Part shown: piece after piece, positions 16,642 through 25,451 of the stretch
Layout: each line of letters starts with the position of its first letter
Numbering within the stretch: position 1 is the first letter of the stretch
Source of the DNA: a virus
Strand: one strand, 5' to 3'
IMG/VR virus record: IMGVR_UViG_3300042502_001517
Location: 1 to 42,865 of that record
Length of the DNA: 42,865 nucleotides
Program-made: the position numbers and the translations under genes
Notes under the pieces: generated by a model
Seen by the model: only the letters and a program-made list of their open reading frames with translations
Database searches by the model: none
Told to the model about the DNA's origin: nothing

Positions 16642-18315
16642 TTACGGTAGTGTCCAAGGTTGGTTAAGAGTATCGAGCCAATATGAAAGGTCTGCATCTT
16701 GCCATGCGTCGCTACCCGGATCAGATACTTGTCTTTTAGAGAAATTACCCATACTCAACCGAGGCTGAGTAGTGAACTGGTAACTATGCAGGTCACGGAG
16801 CGAACTGGTTACGTCAAGGCCGTTTGAGGTAATCCGTAGTGGCACATAGCCGTTCTCGGATATATCGTACAGCGATACAGCGAGGAACATTTCTTGCAAT
16901 ACCTCCGCATCGGCGCGGCGAACATAGCCTGTACGGTAAGTAAGTGCCGGATTGAAATCCGTAAAGTATTGCACCGTATCGGCGGCGTACTGGTCGTAGC
17001 CCGGTTGAATGGCTCGCTGCGCCGTAGAGCGCGATATTTCCAAACTTTTTGAGTATTCGCCCGTACATCGCCAGCATTCGGGGCAACCGAACGAGTTTAA
17101 ATACATAATTTGCCGCTCAGTACGACTAAAATCCCGATTAATATAGTATTCTCGCTCTTGCGATAGGTACTCCGGTTCTCCACTATCATACGCGCTATCT
17201 GCATCCACCACCCGCACAGTGTAGCGGTATTTGGTAGCATCAGTAATCCCCAACGCAGATGGCCATGCTGGAATTAAGGCAGTCTCATACGCATCGTATG
17301 AAATGGTGCTGCTTTCAAATAGGAAATCGGCGGCATCGGCTAAACCAGTTACCACCGAATACGCGATCACTTCCAGCACCACCCGCTTTGCAGATCCTGT
17401 ATAATTGTGCCAGGGTAAATACACCCTTTCTTCTTCACCGATCAAACGGCCATCTACTTGCCACGAAAGCAAAGCGTTTGATACGTCGAGGGTAAGCAAG
17501 TAATTCGCCTCTGCCCATATCGAATTCGCTACGCCGCCCAATACCGCTATTTTTACATTGTCGTAAGTCCAGTCCTGGTAAGTGACCGGTGTACCACTTT
17601 GCTCTCTGAAACGCACATAGTAACGGAGCGTATTATTCGCCCGTACTGGTTCTGCATTCGCATAGAGGGGTATGGCAGGTTCTTGTACCATATCGCGGCC
17701 TAGTGCGTCCAGCACCTGCGATATATCGAAGAACATAAGCCCGTTTTCGTCGGGTAGCCCTTCGTGTTCGCTGACCAGTTCATAAGCCCCTGTTTTATAG
17801 CCGTACTCCGCAAATACTTGCAGCGTTACCCGGTAATTGTCGGGCGTAGTATCGGTAGTAGCCGCCGTGGCTGTTACGGTATAAGATGCACTATTGGTAA
17901 CGACCAAAGCCCAACCAGCAGCAGCGGTGCGTTCTTGTATCGTTATTTTTGTAGTGAGTATTACAGAAGTGAAAAACGGAGCGATGCGCGGGTGTGTACC
18001 GATAATGTTGGCCACCGCCGCCCAGTACGTTGTGTTATTGTAGCCCGATACTGCGCCTGAAGGTAAATCGGCTACACCCGTAGGCGTATTGGTAGCCGTA
18101 AAAATAACCGTCTCCATCGTGCCATCTGGTTCGGTGTAGGCGATGGTGATGGTGGCCGCTGCTGACAATCGGTTACTGGCTGCGGTAAAATTGACTTCGC
18201 TTTTTACACCCGTAGCGCGGAATAGTTGACCGCTACCATTCACGCTTTTTAGTTTGTATAGCGCCGTATTGCGGGTAAGCGTTACGGCATCTGGGCTAGT
18301 GATTAGATTTACCAT
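16642..18315 (-). CDS. Baseplate or central tail protein
   Basis: 557 aa, MVNLITSPDAVTLTRNTAL. Mostly beta-sandwich-like (fibronectin-like N-terminal part to about residue 160), then a region with many aromatic residues. Near residue 400 lies SFGCPECWRCTGEYSK, a CxxCxxC cluster that may bind a metal. Similar large proteins precede fibre genes in Bacteroidota prophages (recalled). It overlaps the upstream gene by 1 nt and is followed 4 nt later by the next ORF. Role as baseplate/hub is inferred from size and context. Confidence 0.6.
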   Translation of the reverse strand: MVNLITSPDAVTLTRNTALYKLKSVNGSGQLFRATGVKSEVNFTAASNRLSAAATITIAYTEPDGTMETVIFTATNTPTGVADLPSGAVSGYNNTTYWAAVANIIGTHPRIAPFFTSVILTTKITIQERTAAAGWALVVTNSASYTVTATAATTDTTPDNYRVTLQVFAEYGYKTGAYELVSEHEGLPDENGLMFFDISQVLDALGRDMVQEPAIPLYANAEPVRANNTLRYYVRFREQSGTPVTYQDWTYDNVKIAVLGGVANSIWAEANYLLTLDVSNALLSWQVDGRLIGEEERVYLPWHNYTGSAKRVVLEVIAYSVVTGLADAADFLFESSTISYDAYETALIPAWPSALGITDATKYRYTVRVVDADSAYDSGEPEYLSQEREYYINRDFSRTERQIMYLNSFGCPECWRCTGEYSKSLEISRSTAQRAIQPGYDQYAADTVQYFTDFNPALTYRTGYVRRADAEVLQEMFLAVSLYDISENGYVPLRITSNGLDVTSSLRDLHSYQFTTQPRLSMGNFSKRQVSDPGSDAWQDADLSYWLDTLNQPWTLP

Positions 18316-18860
18316 TATGCGGGTGTAAGCCCTCCATCAGCCCAAGTAATTGTTTGGCATTCGATTGCCATTTTGCGCGGTGTGCGCAAATCCATTGTAG
18401 CAAATACGCCCGCATACGAGCCATCGCCACCGTGAAAATAATAATCGCCCTGTATATTCAAATCGTTAAGCGAGTCGGCGTATCCTTCCCATAGCGGGTG
18501 ACCATTTTGGGAATCGGAAATGATTTTGGAAATAATCTGATCAAATACCTCCTCGGAACTGGAAGCGGCTACAATTGCTGCGCGGCCTTCATCTTCGCGG
18601 CGGCTATACCATTTCCCAACTAACAACCCGATTTGGTATTGCTTTACGGCTCTGCTCGCACTGCCATTCATCCCGAAGGTAGGCACTACCAGCCGCACAA
18701 AATACCCCTTTTCGGTTGCCCCTGTGCGGAAATCCGCAAAGGCTTCTTCGAGTGGGCGTACTTCAAATACCCTTTGCCCGCTTACATCTGCATGTAGTAG
18801 CAAAGGATGCTGCTCGCACTGGTATTGAAAGTAATTGACTATATCGTTCAGATATTTCAT
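18315..18860 (-). CDS. Tail terminator-like or tail-completion protein
   Basis: 181 aa from ATG at 18858-18860 (MKYLNDIVNYFQYQ). An ATG-less 44-codon N-terminal extension exists but would cover the promoter, so it is rejected. It is an alpha/beta protein with HPLLLHADVSG, LLVGKWYSRRED and a final FATMDLRTPRKM strand. Size and operon-first position fit tail completion proteins. ATG lies 4 nt after the TTTG of a late-type promoter, so the mRNA is probably leaderless. Confidence 0.6.
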   Translation of the reverse strand: MKYLNDIVNYFQYQCEQHPLLLHADVSGQRVFEVRPLEEAFADFRTGATEKGYFVRLVVPTFGMNGSASRAVKQYQIGLLVGKWYSRREDEGRAAIVAASSSEEVFDQIISKIISDSQNGHPLWEGYADSLNDLNIQGDYYFHGGDGSYAGVFATMDLRTPRKMAIECQTITWADGGLTPA

Positions 18861-18864
18861 GCCA

Positions 18865-18899
18865 CAAAATTGGATGGAATGCCTACCTAGAAAAAGGAC
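18865..18899 (-). promoter_or_regulatory. Phage late-type promoter, tail/fibre operon
   Basis: GTCCTTTT (18899-18892), 23-nt spacer, TTTG (18868-18865) within CAATTTTG, ATG 4 nt downstream. The 13 bases from the ATG outward are the same as at the portal operon promoter. Confidence 0.7.
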
Positions 18900-18909
18900 A
18901 CAGCCCCGT

Positions 18910-20508
18910 TTACTTTGCCTCCGGTAGCGTATTGCCCGTAGCGTTGTACAAGAAACTACTGTACAGGCCGTACACTGGATTATCCTCAGCATCGCTCAAA
19001 TCGGTGGCCAATTCTCGGCGCAGGTTGTCGCTCCGTTCTTGCCCTTTGTCCTTCTTTATTTCGTTGTTGTTGCCCCGCTTTGCCTTGGCGCGGGACATAC
19101 TGAGGTAGGTATATTTGGCATTGGCGCGATTGATTCTGAATTTAGGGATGCGCGGATTCGTTTCGCCCAATATCAATTCCCATACGCGGTATTTTTCGTA
19201 GTGGCGCGGATTGGTACCGTGTACGGTCATGCGCCGCACTGTCCAGCCTTTCATGGCTAGGTACTGCTCCATTTGCTCGGCCTTGCTTAGTTTCGTGTGG
19301 CCTGTGGAGTGTGTACCCGTTGCATCATGCCAAAACAGCACGATTTTATTGTCGTGGTGCTGGTAATACTCGCAAAAATCCTCTGCCAGATCGTCTTGTG
19401 TTTTGCCCTCCGCACCTTTTACAAAAAAGTCCTTAATCGTTCGGAACTCACCGGGCAACTGTATCGAAACGGTAAGCGAATTGATGGCCGCACCAAAGTC
19501 CATACCTAGAATAAGGTTTTGCCCTGGCAACAAGTCTGCGTCGCCCCTGCAATCGGGCTTTACACCTATTGCGTCTGGGGTGTATAGGTTGCCCGTGTAA
19601 TCGAAGTTGGTGTAGGTGTGCTTATCTTCGTCCAGTAGCGCGTAGAAACCATCGCGGACTTTGCGCACCCGGATATTGAGGTATTCGGCATTGAACACTT
19701 CTAAGTCGGCACTTTCGGCTTTTGCTACGCTTAGGTAATCGGGTTTTAGGATGCCCAACTTTATATTTTCGATACAATTGGCACGCATAAACAAGTGCCG
19801 TTTCGGTTGCGACCTTGCCAATTCTTCCCGATCAATAAACCATTCGCCCGCGAGGGTGAGCGGTGTACTGGTTGCCTTTAAACGGAAGTCAAACCAACGC
19901 TTTTTGCCAAATTCCCGCATGTTGGAGCCGCGAATGGAGGCGTTACTATCGGCTTCCATTTTTGTACGGTTGAGCATGGCCACCTCATCAGCAAATTCGC
20001 CATCGGTGCTTAATCCGCGACCACTACCGGGTATGTCCTGCGATAGTAGATTCATCGTGAAACCGTTGTAAAATGTAACGGTATTGTCGTACTTAACCGG
20101 ACTTTTGTAGGCTTCTGGCCAGTTCCATTTTGCGGGTGGACGGCGACCTATGAAGTAGTGCAGGTCTTTGTAATAGCCCTGCATTTCTAGCGCGTGTATG
20201 TAGGAAGGAATGATTTCGGTTAGGAATTTTTGGTAATTGGGTACGACCCATTGCCATGAGCCACGGGGTAAGTCTTGCATCACCATACGGGTAAATTTGG
20301 CGAATACCGTCGTTTTACCTGTACCACGTCCCCACTCCAAATCGAGTTCTTTGATAGGCAATGCCTTGGTGGCCAAAATGGAAAGCATTTGGGACGAATT
20401 GTACCGTATTTCTCGGTAATGGTCATCCACTTGGCGCATAAGAGACTGAAAATCGCCGCTATCTTGTATCCGTTCTATTTCCTGTTTTATCAGTTCGTTG
20501 TGCGTCAT
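18910..20508 (-). CDS. terL: Terminase large subunit
   Basis: 532 aa. Walker A is GRGTGKTT at residues 60-67; a Walker-B-like segment DGEFADEVAML (169-178) has D174-E175; the nuclease half shows GMDFG (D337) and WHDATG (D395), the acidic residues of the RNase H-like fold. It translocates DNA into proheads and cuts the concatemer. Start overlaps the small-subunit stop by ATGA. Full length for the family. The gene is not followed by the portal, as usual, but by the tail operon promoter. Confidence 0.92.
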   Translation of the reverse strand: MTHNELIKQEIERIQDSGDFQSLMRQVDDHYREIRYNSSQMLSILATKALPIKELDLEWGRGTGKTTVFAKFTRMVMQDLPRGSWQWVVPNYQKFLTEIIPSYIHALEMQGYYKDLHYFIGRRPPAKWNWPEAYKSPVKYDNTVTFYNGFTMNLLSQDIPGSGRGLSTDGEFADEVAMLNRTKMEADSNASIRGSNMREFGKKRWFDFRLKATSTPLTLAGEWFIDREELARSQPKRHLFMRANCIENIKLGILKPDYLSVAKAESADLEVFNAEYLNIRVRKVRDGFYALLDEDKHTYTNFDYTGNLYTPDAIGVKPDCRGDADLLPGQNLILGMDFGAAINSLTVSIQLPGEFRTIKDFFVKGAEGKTQDDLAEDFCEYYQHHDNKIVLFWHDATGTHSTGHTKLSKAEQMEQYLAMKGWTVRRMTVHGTNPRHYEKYRVWELILGETNPRIPKFRINRANAKYTYLSMSRAKAKRGNNNEIKKDKGQERSDNLRRELATDLSDAEDNPVYGLYSSFLYNATGNTLPEAK

Positions 20509-21158
20509 TGTGCCACCTCCTCGTAGTCTGCAGTGTGGGTGGGCATGGCTTGCATTACACCCTCGAATATTTTGGAGGTATCAATATTGCCGCCCGCATT
20601 GGTAACGATGGCCATCAACATATCGCGGAGTTGTGGATCGAGGGCTTCCACATAGGTGCGATCGGCCATTTTCTTTTCTATGTCGTAGGTTTCTTCGTCG
20701 GGTTTGTCTAGCCCTGTAATCACTGCGTATTGCTGCGCGGCTTTGAGCATTAGTTTATCGTTGCCCACATTTGAGGCATTACGATACACGCGCATAATCA
20801 TTTCGATAGCGCGTTCGCGGTGTTGGGCTTTGTCAATTTTATCGGAAGGGCTGAAAATGTTTTTAATATCGGCCACATCCTTCCGGGCGGCTTGGATAGA
20901 TATATCAAATTCATCGCGGAGGGTTTCAGTAATATCGGTATAAGTGCGGCCTTCTAGGAAGAGTGCTTTTGCACGTTCCCACCGGGCTTGCATTTGTTGT
21001 TCGCGCTCGTTCAACTCAAACGGGTCTTCCATCGTGTACCACGCAATGAGGCGTTGTTTCATGGAGTTAAGCCCATCGCGTTTCATCTGATCGCGTTGGC
21101 GCAAAGCCTTTATTTCTAAGAGTGATAAATCGGTAGTAACGTTAATCTTTTTTGGCAT
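20505..21158 (-). CDS. terS: Probable terminase small subunit
   Basis: 217 aa, MPKKINVTTDLSLLE. A central segment ERAKALFLEGRTYTDITETL followed by ISIQAARKDVADIK reads as a helix-turn-helix, as in small terminases that recognise packaging sites. The rest is helical and would oligomerise. It directly precedes and is coupled (ATGA) to the large subunit, which supports the call. The N-terminus overlaps the upstream 152-aa gene by 17 nt. Confidence 0.7.
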   Translation of the reverse strand: MPKKINVTTDLSLLEIKALRQRDQMKRDGLNSMKQRLIAWYTMEDPFELNEREQQMQARWERAKALFLEGRTYTDITETLRDEFDISIQAARKDVADIKNIFSPSDKIDKAQHRERAIEMIMRVYRNASNVGNDKLMLKAAQQYAVITGLDKPDEETYDIEKKMADRTYVEALDPQLRDMLMAIVTNAGGNIDTSKIFEGVMQAMPTHTADYEEVAQ

Positions 21159-21600
21159 TGTTGCGGTATATTGTGTTTAGTTCGGAACTGATCCCCATTA
21201 TCAAAGTGGCGTATTTGGCTAACTTTTCTTGGTTAGGCTCTGCGGATAATGCGTTTTCTACCATCAGCGCGTGTGTAGCGGCACGCTCTTTCATAAGGCG
21301 TACTGCGTGTAAATAAAGCGGATGGTTGGGGGTTATGTTTGTTTTGCCTTCGGTTGTTGGCTCTTTTACTTTCTGTTTTTTCTCTTTTACAGCAACAGGT
21401 GGCGGCGTGTTATCGGGTGCAGGATACTTCGCCAGGGCATTGGTTATTTTGCCTTTTTCGTAGTCGGTTAAGCGGCCACTACGAAGGCAATCCTTTACCC
21501 TTTTTTCTATGTTGGGCAAAAGCGCATTAGGCGGTAAAAGGGCGAATGCTGCCGCCCAGTCTTGCTCTAAGTGTATTTCGAAATATTGCTGTAAATTCAC
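21142..21600 (-). CDS. Terminase-operon protein, unknown
   Basis: 152 aa with a GTG start at 21598-21600; the choice is supported because the GTG sits exactly 4 nt after the TTTG of a late-type promoter, like ATG at four other sites. A Pro/Lys-rich linker (PAPDNTPPPVAVKEKKQK) near residues 60-80 joins two helical parts. It may be a packaging co-factor. No family recognised. Confidence 0.65.
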   Translation of the reverse strand: MNLQQYFEIHLEQDWAAAFALLPPNALLPNIEKRVKDCLRSGRLTDYEKGKITNALAKYPAPDNTPPPVAVKEKKQKVKEPTTEGKTNITPNHPLYLHAVRLMKERAATHALMVENALSAEPNQEKLAKYATLIMGISSELNTIYRNNAKKD

Positions 21601-21604
21601 AACG

Positions 21605-21639
21605 CAAAGGTGCGGGGCGTAGAAACCGCTTAAAAGGAC
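21605..21639 (-). promoter_or_regulatory. Phage late-type promoter, terminase operon
   Basis: GTCCTTTT (21639-21632), 23 nt, TTTG (21608-21605) within CACCTTTG; a GTG start follows after 4 nt. Confidence 0.7.
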
Positions 21640-21645
21640 AAAAAA

Positions 21646-21673
21646 AGCCTACTACACCGAAATGTAGTAGGCT
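21646..21673. terminator. Terminator after capsid operon
   Basis: Perfect 11-bp stem AGCCTACTACA/TGTAGTAGGCT with loop CCGAAA. On the minus strand it is followed by TTTTTT, closing the capsid operon just before the terminase promoter. Confidence 0.8.
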
Positions 21674-21709
21674 CTCAAAATTCCAAAAAACTCAAAATTT
21701 ACTCACTTC

Positions 21710-22012
21710 TTACTTCTCTTCATCCTCCCCACCCGGGTAAAATGTTTCTTTTGCGGCCACGTATTCGCTAAGGTCGGCCTTTTTGGTGTCCTTCTTGTCG
21801 CTTTTCGCTGCTTTTTTTGCGTCCTTATCGTCGCTACTATCGGCTTTTACAATCCACTTGAAACCACCGTCCACCAGTTCGCCGCAGCGTTCTGGAGTAA
21901 GGGTTTTCAGGTTGATTTCTCCAAATCCGGGAAAGATGGCGGTGCCACCGATCCCGTCACAATCGACTGTGCTGTATCCTGCTGCTTGGCATTCTTCTGA
22001 CAAATGTTCCAT
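21710..22012 (-). CDS. Small capsid-operon protein
   Basis: 100 aa, MEHLSEECQAAGYST. The first half is a compact glycine-containing domain; the second half is a lysine/aspartate run (DDKDAKKAAKSDKKDTKK) typical of flexible tails. Last gene before the capsid-operon terminator. Possible head decoration or joining protein; inference from position. Confidence 0.6.
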   Translation of the reverse strand: MEHLSEECQAAGYSTVDCDGIGGTAIFPGFGEINLKTLTPERCGELVDGGFKWIVKADSSDDKDAKKAAKSDKKDTKKADLSEYVAAKETFYPGGEDEEK

Positions 22013-22056
22013 GTCTATTTGCTGCTTTTAAGTTGTGATATAATATACGACTACTA

Positions 22057-22608
22057 CTATGGAATAGGCGTAAGATTGATAGTACCGGTGTACACCTGCG
22101 GCGATGCTGTGACCCAGCGGATCGTGTACAATGTACCACGTTCGTCGGTGGCTGCTTCGCCCGTAGTGCCGTCGCCCTCTTGCAGATATGCGGGTTCATC
22201 CTTACTGCCTAAGCAGTGTACTACGCCGTTTTTATCGGGGATAAGGCATACCTGCGGGATATTGAGTTGATCTCGCATCCATTCCAATTGTACGGCATCG
22301 GTGCCGAGAACGTAGAACTTTGCCATGATCTCCATCGACTTAGAGCCGATACCACCCACTGCTTTGTACGTGACACTACCCTTTTCGAGCAGCATAGGGA
22401 AAGAGCGGAAATAGCCTTTGCCACTGCCCGCGCCCGTGAACGAAAAGTTACCCGTGAGGGTCACAGTTTTACCATCGCCGGGAGTTGTGGCCGCCTGAAA
22501 AGCCGGCCACGTCTCAAACTCCCCGGCGGGGGCATTATATCCGGTACCCTTAACACCTGCTGCGTTTTTGGCACAAGGGATAGCGGTTAATTTATTTGAA
22601 TTACACAT
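22057..22608 (-). CDS. Possible major tail (tube) protein
   Basis: 183 aa, MCNSNKLTAIPCAKN. Beta-rich with many Gly and Thr, including GKTVTLTGNFSFTGAGSGKG and a C-terminal TIRWVTASPQVYTGTINL. Its size, beta content and place just after the capsid protein fit a tail-tube or major virion protein; a head protein cannot be excluded. A strong hairpin lies between it and the capsid gene. Confidence 0.55.
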   Translation of the reverse strand: MCNSNKLTAIPCAKNAAGVKGTGYNAPAGEFETWPAFQAATTPGDGKTVTLTGNFSFTGAGSGKGYFRSFPMLLEKGSVTYKAVGGIGSKSMEIMAKFYVLGTDAVQLEWMRDQLNIPQVCLIPDKNGVVHCLGSKDEPAYLQEGDGTTGEAATDERGTLYTIRWVTASPQVYTGTINLTPIP

Positions 22609-22642
22609 GTTGTGTGTCTTGCTTTTAAAAATTGATAGAATA

Positions 22643-22670
22643 GTACGAGGTAGTAAAAACCACCCCGTAC
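22643..22670 (-). other. Hairpin downstream of the major capsid gene
   Basis: 12-bp stem (with two G-U pairs on the minus strand) and 4-nt loop, arms GTACGAGGTAGT and ACCACCCCGTAC. No T tract follows, so it may stabilise or process the abundant capsid mRNA rather than end it. Confidence 0.5.
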
Positions 22671-22694
22671 CTAAGTAATAATGATGAACAGCAA

Positions 22695-23672
22695 CTACAC
22701 TTGGTTATTCACGTAAATATCCTGCGGTGCCTCGAAGCCATATCCACGGTAGATCGTGCAATACATGTGCAGGATACGTGGACTGTTATCGAAGATGATT
22801 TCGGGATAGAGCGCGTAGCCTTGGCGACCGATAAATGACATGTTGTCGGCCTGTGTGTTAGGCACAAAAATCCAACGATTGCTACTGCCCATCGCTTGCA
22901 CACCTACGATCTCTACATTGTAGTCATCCACAAATACTTTTTGTGGGCCGTTGTTTTGAGCAAATGGCCCATTCATGCTTTGCGTGAACTCGGCACGGTA
23001 ATCACGGAAATATCGGCGGCGGTTAGGCACGCTCATCAATATTTTACCGCCCAAATTAGTCACCTCCGAAGGGATTGCATCTAAGAACGCTTCCACCTTT
23101 TCGCGAATATCCGCGTCGGTAAATACGCCCGTAGCAACTACGTTGATCGAGGTAGCGGTTACTGCATCGGCAATAACTTTTTTAAAGCCATCCACAGATG
23201 CGAGTACTGCGCCCGGTGTGCCAGCGGTAGGTGCAACATAAGAGCCATCCCAAGCGATAGCGTTCAATTCCGAATGCAGTTTGGGAAGTAGAACGCGGTC
23301 GTAGATGTATTTAGGGAACGTCCAACTCTGGGGGTCGCGGCCTGCTTCAAAGCGCGAGCCTTGGTATGCATCCCACCACTTTTTAAGGTCGGTCTCCGTC
23401 CAGTCCATATCCATCTTGATCGGACGGACACGGATAGAGGTTTCGCCATGCGATACACTACCCGTTGGGGTGTATCCGCCTTGGTATGGTTGAAGCATTT
23501 GGCCAGAAACAGCGCGTTCTACGACGTAAAACTCGCCATCTGACATTTTGGGAACCAATAGGTTATTTTCCATTTCCAAGCCCTGCAAAATTTGCGTGCG
23601 GATTTCCGGTCCAAAAGTGCGGCTTTGGTCATTTAAGAAGGCCGCGCCTGCGGCTATCGTGATATTAGGCAT
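22695..23672 (-). CDS. Major capsid protein (HK97-like)
   Basis: 325 aa, MPNITIAAGAAFLNDQ. An alpha/beta protein containing an internal FTDADIREKVEAFLDAIP helix, then LGGKILMSVPNRRRYFRDY, and a C-terminal beta domain with NRWIFVPNTQADNMSFIG and GYGFEAPQDIYV, the layout of HK97-fold capsid proteins. It follows the protease/scaffold gene by 67 bp, the canonical order. It forms the icosahedral shell. Confidence 0.8.
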   Translation of the reverse strand: MPNITIAAGAAFLNDQSRTFGPEIRTQILQGLEMENNLLVPKMSDGEFYVVERAVSGQMLQPYQGGYTPTGSVSHGETSIRVRPIKMDMDWTETDLKKWWDAYQGSRFEAGRDPQSWTFPKYIYDRVLLPKLHSELNAIAWDGSYVAPTAGTPGAVLASVDGFKKVIADAVTATSINVVATGVFTDADIREKVEAFLDAIPSEVTNLGGKILMSVPNRRRYFRDYRAEFTQSMNGPFAQNNGPQKVFVDDYNVEIVGVQAMGSSNRWIFVPNTQADNMSFIGRQGYALYPEIIFDNSPRILHMYCTIYRGYGFEAPQDIYVNNQV

Positions 23673-23739
23673 GTTATTTAATAAATTGTACCCTTATCGG
23701 GTAATTACGGTGTAAACTGATATTTATGAGCCGATACAG

Positions 23740-24915
23740 CTACGAAGGGACAAAACGAACTTGCTCCCCTTTCGCAAGAGAGGCTTCAATGTCCTGATTG
23801 AAGCGAGCAAGACGCGCCTGTGGGGTATCTTCATCGCCTTCGATCCGTAGGTCGTTCGCTGGTGGTGGTGGCGTGCTGCGCCCTGCGCCGGGTGCTGCGG
23901 CAAACGTAGCAATCTGCGCCTGTGCATTAGCCAACTCTCCTTTTAGGGCATTGAGTTCTGCTTTAAAATCGGCGATAAGTGCGGCGTTCGGATCGGCTGC
24001 TGGTGCTGGTGGTGGCGGTGTGGCGGCAGTGTGCTCAGCAAGGAGTGCCTGCACATCGGTGGCCAACAAAGTGCCGTCCGTGAGTGCTGCCTTTAATTCT
24101 GCTTTTGTCATGTCTGTGACGTTAGGTTGAGTGATAGATTTGGCAGAAGACGCTGCCGGACTTAAAAAATTAGTGATGCGCTGTATAAGCCCCTGCGCGG
24201 GGGGTGCTGGTGTATTGCCAGTATCGGGTGCGGCTTTTTTAGGGCGGTACTCGGAGAATGGGTCGCGGATAGCGGCGGCAATAGTATCTTTTGTAACGGC
24301 TGCAATGCCGCTTTGATATTCTTCTGTGGTGCCTGTGATAAGACCCTGCGATAAGACATCGGGGTAGGTAAAGTACTTGTCTTTGTAGTCGGCGAAGTAC
24401 ATAGTAGTAACATCTTCCGGTGTTTTTTGTAGGCTATCAGCAAAGCCTAAGATCATGGCTTCGCTGATCTTGTCTAGGATTTCGGCACATTCGCGCATTT
24501 CCTGTGCGTTGCCTTCGCAATAGTCCCACGGGTGGTGAATCATAAGGATGGCGTTTTTGGCCATGTGCCGCTGTTGGCCACACGCCCATATTGCGGCTGC
24601 CATAGATGCCGCCGTGCCATCGTTGTAGGTGTGAATGGTCATACCGCTCATTTGCATGGATGCAATAATGGCCTGACCATGCTTTGTAGAGCCGCCATTC
24701 GAGTTCAAGCGGATATGGACATCAGTTGCGCCTTCTGCTTTTAGGTCGTTTATTGCCTGAATGAAATCGCTATCAGAAATACCAACTTTTTCGTACTCGT
24801 GTGTGGTGTAGTTATACGACATCATGGAACCGATTGGAGCGTATAAAAACAAGGTATTTTCATTGCGCACTAAGCGGTCGTAACTCACTTTTGCCTCTGT
24901 ATTAATATCTGCCAT
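23740..24915 (-). CDS. ClpP-like prohead protease fused to scaffold
   Basis: 391 aa. The N-terminal 200 residues are a ClpP-type serine protease: NSNGGS at 71-76, the nucleophile region GTAASMAA (Ser104) and MIHHP (His127 or 128). After a Pro-rich linker (PDTGNTPAPPAQG), a C-terminal part contains Pro/Ala stretches and a coiled coil (ALIADFKAELNALKGELANA, about 290-320), resembling a scaffold that is removed on maturation. Protease-scaffold fusions occur in several phages. It is second in the capsid operon. Confidence 0.85.
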   Translation of the reverse strand: MADINTEAKVSYDRLVRNENTLFLYAPIGSMMSYNYTTHEYEKVGISDSDFIQAINDLKAEGATDVHIRLNSNGGSTKHGQAIIASMQMSGMTIHTYNDGTAASMAAAIWACGQQRHMAKNAILMIHHPWDYCEGNAQEMRECAEILDKISEAMILGFADSLQKTPEDVTTMYFADYKDKYFTYPDVLSQGLITGTTEEYQSGIAAVTKDTIAAAIRDPFSEYRPKKAAPDTGNTPAPPAQGLIQRITNFLSPAASSAKSITQPNVTDMTKAELKAALTDGTLLATDVQALLAEHTAATPPPPAPAADPNAALIADFKAELNALKGELANAQAQIATFAAAPGAGRSTPPPPANDLRIEGDEDTPQARLARFNQDIEASLAKGEQVRFVPS

Positions 24916-24920
24916 TGTGT

Positions 24921-25409
24921 TTAAAAAATGGGTATATAACCCGGTGATTTTTTTATAACTACTCCTGAAAATGCGACTTGGTGCGCACGCGTATCGGACG
25001 GCGCAGCACCTGAATCATAATCGGGATTGAATGTAAGTGGATGCTCGGGTGTGCCGAGTAGGATGGTTAAACCATTTCGGGTGACACGGACGATAAATGC
25101 GTGCCGTACCATATCGTCGAGTGTGCCGCGCTGTACGGCGGATTCGCTGAGGAGTGTGGCTGATACGGTAATTTGGAAATTAGGTCCTTGCTGTGTGTTT
25201 TGTGTGCTTTCGCGTACGCGCCCGGTTTCGGGCTGGTATGGGAGTTTGTACCAAGTGCCTACGCCCGCATCGCGCTGCTGATTGTAGGCAGCCGATAAAG
25301 CACGGTGGTATTGCCCTGGCGTGAGTTCGTCCACGGGGCAATACTCTAATAAACCCACTCCGGCGAGGGCTTTACTGGTACAATTGATAGAGGCACTGAG
25401 CGACTGCAT
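24921..25409 (-). CDS. First gene of capsid operon, structural candidate
   Basis: 162 aa, MQSLSASINCTSKALAG. Beta-rich with an aromatic/hydrophobic end (VVIKKSPGYIPIF) and a run RNGLTILLGTPEHPLTF. Comparable proteins precede prohead proteases in Bacteroidota prophages (recalled). It may be a minor tail or tail-tube-like protein. ATG is 4 nt after the TTTG of the late-type promoter. Confidence 0.55.
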   Translation of the reverse strand: MQSLSASINCTSKALAGVGLLEYCPVDELTPGQYHRALSAAYNQQRDAGVGTWYKLPYQPETGRVRESTQNTQQGPNFQITVSATLLSESAVQRGTLDDMVRHAFIVRVTRNGLTILLGTPEHPLTFNPDYDSGAAPSDTRAHQVAFSGVVIKKSPGYIPIF

Positions 25410-25413
25410 AGCA

Positions 25414-25448
25414 CAAAAGTGCAGCCGCCTGAAAGGTAGAAAAAGGAC
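25414..25448 (-). promoter_or_regulatory. Phage late-type promoter, capsid operon
   Basis: GTCCTTTT (25448-25441), 23 nt, TTTG (25417-25414) within CACTTTTG, then 4 nt to ATG. Confidence 0.7.
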
Positions 25449-25451
25449 AGG

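Noticed and set aside
18861-18992. 44-codon N-terminal extension of the 181-aa gene
   Set aside because: It would run through the late-type promoter and the 4-nt spacing, and its sequence is Cys/Arg-rich without domain character.
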